The position numbers and the translations under genes were made by a program. 17,668 bases of DNA from CALFUK01 sp964398295. GTDB lineage: Bacteria; Bacteroidota; Bacteroidia; Chitinophagales; Saprospiraceae. The notes beneath the pieces are model-generated. The model did no database searches, was not told the DNA's origin, and worked only from the letters and a program-made list of their open reading frames with translations. The stretch is taken from the NCBI GenBank assembly GCA_964398295.1, contig CAYNMW010000094.1:1-17668 (forward strand), in the 5' to 3' direction. Positions 14,246 to 17,668 of this stretch are shown piece after piece. The stretch's first letter is position 1; every line of letters starts with the position of its first letter.

Positions 14246-16960
14246 ATGACTCGATTTCTTCCCTATTTTATTGTTGGATTTTTTTTATTTGCCAGTAATA
14301 CATTAGTCTGGTCTACGCACAACAGAGCAGGTGAAATTACCTACGAACAAATTGACGATCAAACAATAAGAGCTACTATAACAACTTATACGAAGACAAG
14401 TAGTACTGCAGCTGACAGACCAGAAGTAGGAGTTATGTGGGGAGATGGATCTAGCGAATTTGTAGTACGATCCAATGGAAATGGGATGCCTTTGGAAAAT
14501 GATATAAAGGTTAATTTTTATATAGCTGAGCACACGTATCCTGGTAGAGGAACCTATACTATATCAATGATGGATCCTAATCGAGTTGCTTCTATTTTGA
14601 ATGTCAACTTTCCAAACTCCGTTAATGTTCCGTTTTATATAGAAACAACCTTTACTTTACTAAATCCTCAATTCCAAGGAGCAAATAACTCTGTGGTATT
14701 GCTTCAACCACCAATCGATTTTGCATGTGTAGGACAACCATTTGTACACAACCCGAATGCATTTGATATAGATGGAGATAGTATTGCATATGAGTTGACA
14801 ATCCCTAGATTCGAAAGAGAATCAGATGTACCAGACTATCGTTTTCCAGATGACATCGAAGGTGGACCAGATAACCAAATCAATCTTGATCGGGTTACTG
14901 GTACTTTTACTTGGAATACTCCACAACGAGCAGGAGAATACAATATCGCATTTAAGGTCAATGAATTTAGGCAAGGCGTATTAATTAATTCAACAACTAG
15001 AGATATGCAAATTTTCGTCAGAAATTGTGATGACAATCCTCCTGTGATTGCAGCAATTGACGAGATATGTGTGGTAGCAGGTGAATTGGTTTCGATTCCT
15101 GTAACAGTTTCAGATGCTGACTCCCTATTTCAGTTGGTATCGCTCAGTGCATCAGGTGGACCATTTGTAGTTGAGGACTCACCAGCTACATTGAGTAGAA
15201 GCAATGAATTTCGTGTCACTTCATTTACATCAGATTTTGAGTGGCAGACAACTTGCAACCATATTTCAGACGAATTTTATCAAGTAGTATTCAGAGCAGT
15301 TGATAATGCATTTGGAGATACAACAGGTCTGGCAGATTTAAAGACTTTGCGAATCAAGGTCATCGGGCCTCCGCCAGAAAATCTGGATGGAACAGCAGTT
15401 AATGGGCAGGTAGACCTGACCTGGGAAAATCCATATGAATGTCAAGACACTGATAATGAGTTTTTTCTTGGCTTTTCCGTTTGGAGAAGACTTGGCACCA
15501 TAGATGTTGATCTTGATAGTTGTAGTTCTGGATTGGAAGGCTTAGGGTATGAAGAAATCATCTTTAATACGTCCGATATTGTGGACGGCAATTATACGGC
15601 ACTTGATGATGATGTCAATCCAGGGACGATTTATTGTTATCGTGTACTCGGAGAATTTGCCCAGCGCACAGCCAATGGCAACCCATTTAATTCTGTCTCC
15701 TCAATGGCTAGTAATGAAATTTGTATTCTGATAAAACAGGACTTTCCATTGTTGACTAAAGCATCAGTAGTGGAGACAAGTCAATCTCAAGGAAGTGTAG
15801 AAATAGAATGGACAAAACCTCTAGCCGAAGATTTGGACACCATTATGAACCCTGGACCATATATTTATCAACTCTTGAGATCGGACGATGGTGTTAATTT
15901 TCTGCCGCTTGCTGATGCTGTTTTCGAAGCGCCGTTTTTTGCATCACCAATAGACACTGTTTTTACTGATACAGGACTTAACACCGAGGAATTTCAATAC
16001 ACGTATCAAATAGAATTTTTTACAGGAGGAACCAGGAATAATCCAAGAAGCCCAGAAGATGCAAGTACTGTGTTTTTGACTACAACACCTTCAGATCGGG
16101 AAGTAAATCTTAGCTGGACCGAGCAAGTACCTTGGTTCAATCAATCATATACCGTTTTTAGAGAAATCAATGGAGTTTTTGAAACATTGGACATGGTGAC
16201 TGGAAACTCTTTTACAGAATCAGGCTTAACAAACGGAGAAGAATTCTGTTATCTGATTGAAAGTATTGGACGATATGGCCTATCAACTACACCAGAGCCA
16301 ATCACAAACTTTTCTCAGATTGTCTGCGCTACTCCTCTAGATAACAGAACGACATGTGAAGTTGAAACCAGCATCAACAATATCTGCACAAACCCAAATC
16401 AATCGCTCGAAGAAAATTCGGTGAATACAATTAGTTGGTCACTAGTCGATAATAGTTGTGACAACTCTGATCAAGTTGTGAGTTTCAATATCTACTTTGC
16501 TCTTAGTCCTGAATCGGAATTTGAGTTAGTAGGGACTGCTGAGGAAAATGAATTTATTCATTCACCAGATTTTGGGATAGAAGGATGTTACGCTGTAAGT
16601 GTAGTGGATAATCTTGGTAATGAAGGGCCATTTAGTGCTGTTATGTGTACGGACAATTGCCCTGCGTACAGTCTTCCAAACACTTTCACGCCTAATGCAG
16701 ATGGAGCAAACGATTTGTTTGTACCAATCGAATCACAATTCATCTCAAGAGTTGACATGAAGATTTTCAACAGATGGGGGCAACAAGTTTTTGAAACAGA
16801 AGATCCAATAATCAATTGGGATGGCACAAATTTTAGTGGCTCAGATTTGGCTGAAGGTGTTTACTTTTATAGTTGCACTGTTTTCGAACAAACTTCGGAA
16901 TCAATAGAAATGCAATCAACTATTTTAAATGGCACTATCCATCTGATAAAAGGTAATTAA
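14246..16960 (+). CDS. Large T9SS-exported protein with fibronectin-like repeats and a CHU_C (gliding motility-associated) C-terminal domain
   Basis: 904 residues. A signal peptide (about 1-24) precedes HNRAGEITYEQI (25-36), a beginning I associate with secreted proteins of Saprospiraceae. A beta-rich region to about 260 contains PFVHNPNAFDIDGDSIAYEL, resembling Ig/cadherin-type repeats, and GEYNIAFKVNEFR. Fibronectin type III-like modules follow from about 375 to 700, each with a strand like VDLTWENP, VEIEWTKP or VNLSWTEQ. The end (about 808-890) is the CHU_C domain: LPNTFTPNADGANDLFVP, MKIFNRWGQQVFE, WDGTNFSG, LAEGVYFY. In Bacteroidota this C-terminal domain directs proteins through type IX secretion to the surface. 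The function is probably adhesion or a surface structure; the ligand is unknown. Several Cys residues are spread along the chain. The stop overlaps the ribE start by one base. Confidence 0.93.
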   Translation: MTRFLPYFIVGFFLFASNTLVWSTHNRAGEITYEQIDDQTIRATITTYTKTSSTAADRPEVGVMWGDGSSEFVVRSNGNGMPLENDIKVNFYIAEHTYPGRGTYTISMMDPNRVASILNVNFPNSVNVPFYIETTFTLLNPQFQGANNSVVLLQPPIDFACVGQPFVHNPNAFDIDGDSIAYELTIPRFERESDVPDYRFPDDIEGGPDNQINLDRVTGTFTWNTPQRAGEYNIAFKVNEFRQGVLINSTTRDMQIFVRNCDDNPPVIAAIDEICVVAGELVSIPVTVSDADSLFQLVSLSASGGPFVVEDSPATLSRSNEFRVTSFTSDFEWQTTCNHISDEFYQVVFRAVDNAFGDTTGLADLKTLRIKVIGPPPENLDGTAVNGQVDLTWENPYECQDTDNEFFLGFSVWRRLGTIDVDLDSCSSGLEGLGYEEIIFNTSDIVDGNYTALDDDVNPGTIYCYRVLGEFAQRTANGNPFNSVSSMASNEICILIKQDFPLLTKASVVETSQSQGSVEIEWTKPLAEDLDTIMNPGPYIYQLLRSDDGVNFLPLADAVFEAPFFASPIDTVFTDTGLNTEEFQYTYQIEFFTGGTRNNPRSPEDASTVFLTTTPSDREVNLSWTEQVPWFNQSYTVFREINGVFETLDMVTGNSFTESGLTNGEEFCYLIESIGRYGLSTTPEPITNFSQIVCATPLDNRTTCEVETSINNICTNPNQSLEENSVNTISWSLVDNSCDNSDQVVSFNIYFALSPESEFELVGTAEENEFIHSPDFGIEGCYAVSVVDNLGNEGPFSAVMCTDNCPAYSLPNTFTPNADGANDLFVPIESQFISRVDMKIFNRWGQQVFETEDPIINWDGTNFSGSDLAEGVYFYSCTVFEQTSESIEMQSTILNGTIHLIKGN

Positions 16961-17556
16961 TGTTTTCAGGAATTGTTGAAACTGTAGGGACCATCAAAGA
17001 GATCAAACAAGATGGAACAAATAAAACATTCTATATAGAATCACCTATATCAAAAGAACTGTATATCGATCAAAGCATTTCCCATAATGGAGTTTGCCTA
17101 ACAGTTGTCAATATTGAACACAACATCCATGCAGTTACTGCTGTTGAAGAGACCTTACTCAAATCCAATCTTGATTCATTGGCAGTTGACCAAAAAATTA
17201 ATCTGGAACGATGCATTACCTTACAAACAAGGCTTGATGGTCACATGGTCCAAGGTCATGTTGATACTACAGTAACATGCATTAAAGTAGAAGAAAGAGA
17301 TGGTAGTTGGAATTTTACATTTCAATATGACAACATCCATGATCATCTACTTGTAGACAAAGGTTCTGTTTGTATCAATGGTGTGAGCCTAACATTGATC
17401 AATCCAGTTGATTCTCAATTCATGGTCACCATAATTCCGTACACATATGAGCATACAACTTTTCATCAAATAAAAGCAGGAGACACTGCAAACGTTGAAT
17501 TTGATATCATTGGGAAGTATGTACATCGACAATTGGCTAAGCTGGATTTGAAGTGA
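16960..17556 (+). CDS. ribE: Riboflavin synthase, alpha chain
   Basis: 198 residues, typical length. It converts two molecules of 6,7-dimethyl-8-ribityllumazine into riboflavin and a pyrimidine by-product. The enzyme is an internal duplication of a beta-barrel domain: the N-terminal half begins MFSGIVETVG with SHNGVCLTVVN (41-51), and the second repeat has HMVQGHVDTT (95-104) and CINGVSLTLINP (138-149). Both GVxLT motifs, which line the lumazine site, are present. The ATG overlaps the stop of the T9SS-exported gene (TAATG at 16958-16962), so the two are probably co-transcribed although their functions are unrelated. No FMN riboswitch is seen upstream. No other rib gene is in the window. Confidence 0.97.
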   Translation: MFSGIVETVGTIKEIKQDGTNKTFYIESPISKELYIDQSISHNGVCLTVVNIEHNIHAVTAVEETLLKSNLDSLAVDQKINLERCITLQTRLDGHMVQGHVDTTVTCIKVEERDGSWNFTFQYDNIHDHLLVDKGSVCINGVSLTLINPVDSQFMVTIIPYTYEHTTFHQIKAGDTANVEFDIIGKYVHRQLAKLDLK

Positions 17557-17599
17557 GAACAAAAATTTGCAAAGAGGTCAAAGACCCAATGCCATTTAG

Positions 17600-17668
17600 T
17601 TAAGGATAATACACTTCTAAGGCCTCAACTTTTAGTAGTACAGGCAAATGTATTCTGAGTATTATTTG
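17600..17668 (-). CDS. Possible C-terminus of a leftward gene at the window edge (partial)
   Basis: On the minus strand one frame is open from the edge for 22 codons to a TAA at 17602-17600, giving a tail that includes LPVLLKVEALEVYYP. It would converge on ribE. The run is too short to separate from chance and I recognise no family. Between 17557 and 17599 there is only a short GGTC-AAA-GACC hairpin (17576-17586) without a T-run. Confidence 0.2.
   Translation of the reverse strand, partial: QIILRIHLPVLLKVEALEVYYP

Noticed and set aside
16860..16959. FMN riboswitch ahead of ribE
   Set aside because: The region is the coding end of the CHU_C domain and shows none of the conserved FMN aptamer blocks.
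17576..17586. Terminator after ribE
   Set aside because: The stem is only four base pairs (GGTC/GACC) and no T-run follows.

Overview
The window looks like an AT-rich chromosome segment from a Bacteroidota bacterium, probably of the Saprospiraceae/Lewinella or a related lineage. The signs are a type IX secretion (CHU_C / gliding-motility) sorting domain, a carboxypeptidase-regulatory-like domain fused to a VWA domain, TonB_C-like and DUF6029-like proteins, TAnnTTTG promoter boxes, and starts with little Shine-Dalgarno signal. I place the family by recognising protein motifs, not by a database search.

Layout. At the left edge there is a short open-frame tail and a strong rightward terminator (47-74). 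A leftward two-gene unit follows (1883-151): an ECF sigma factor and a single-pass membrane protein that looks like its anti-sigma factor and ends in a TonB_C-like domain. Divergent from it is a secreted VWA/DUF3520 protein (1992-3890). The 108-base gap between them holds two mirror-image copies of TGTAATT-N11-TGCATCTCA, one in front of each gene. This fits an ECF promoter pair that would place the VWA gene in the regulon of the sigma factor. A bidirectional terminator separates this from rnpB (RNase P RNA, minus strand, about 3938-4351), which carries several hairpin insertions.

The middle holds an NtrY-like orphan histidine kinase (4457-7117) followed 25 bases later by a beta-carotene hydroxylase (crtZ). 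Next come two TlpA-like thioredoxins and an outer-membrane beta-barrel protein of DUF6029 type, apparently one unit (7719-10221). A 333-base gap then holds one candidate 39-residue membrane peptide.

The right part is mostly core housekeeping: a conserved 194-residue hypothetical protein, era, der and rmlD, packed almost without gaps, then a 904-residue T9SS-exported protein with fibronectin-like repeats, and ribE (riboflavin synthase) overlapping its stop codon. A possible C-terminal end of a leftward gene lies at the right edge.

The most interesting unit is 151-3890: an ECF sigma, an anti-sigma with a TonB-like periplasmic domain, and an exported VWA protein carrying a TonB-box-like EEIVVSG motif, tied together by a mirrored promoter. 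I infer a cell-envelope signalling module from this. The rest is recognisable Bacteroidota gene content with a few local oddities.
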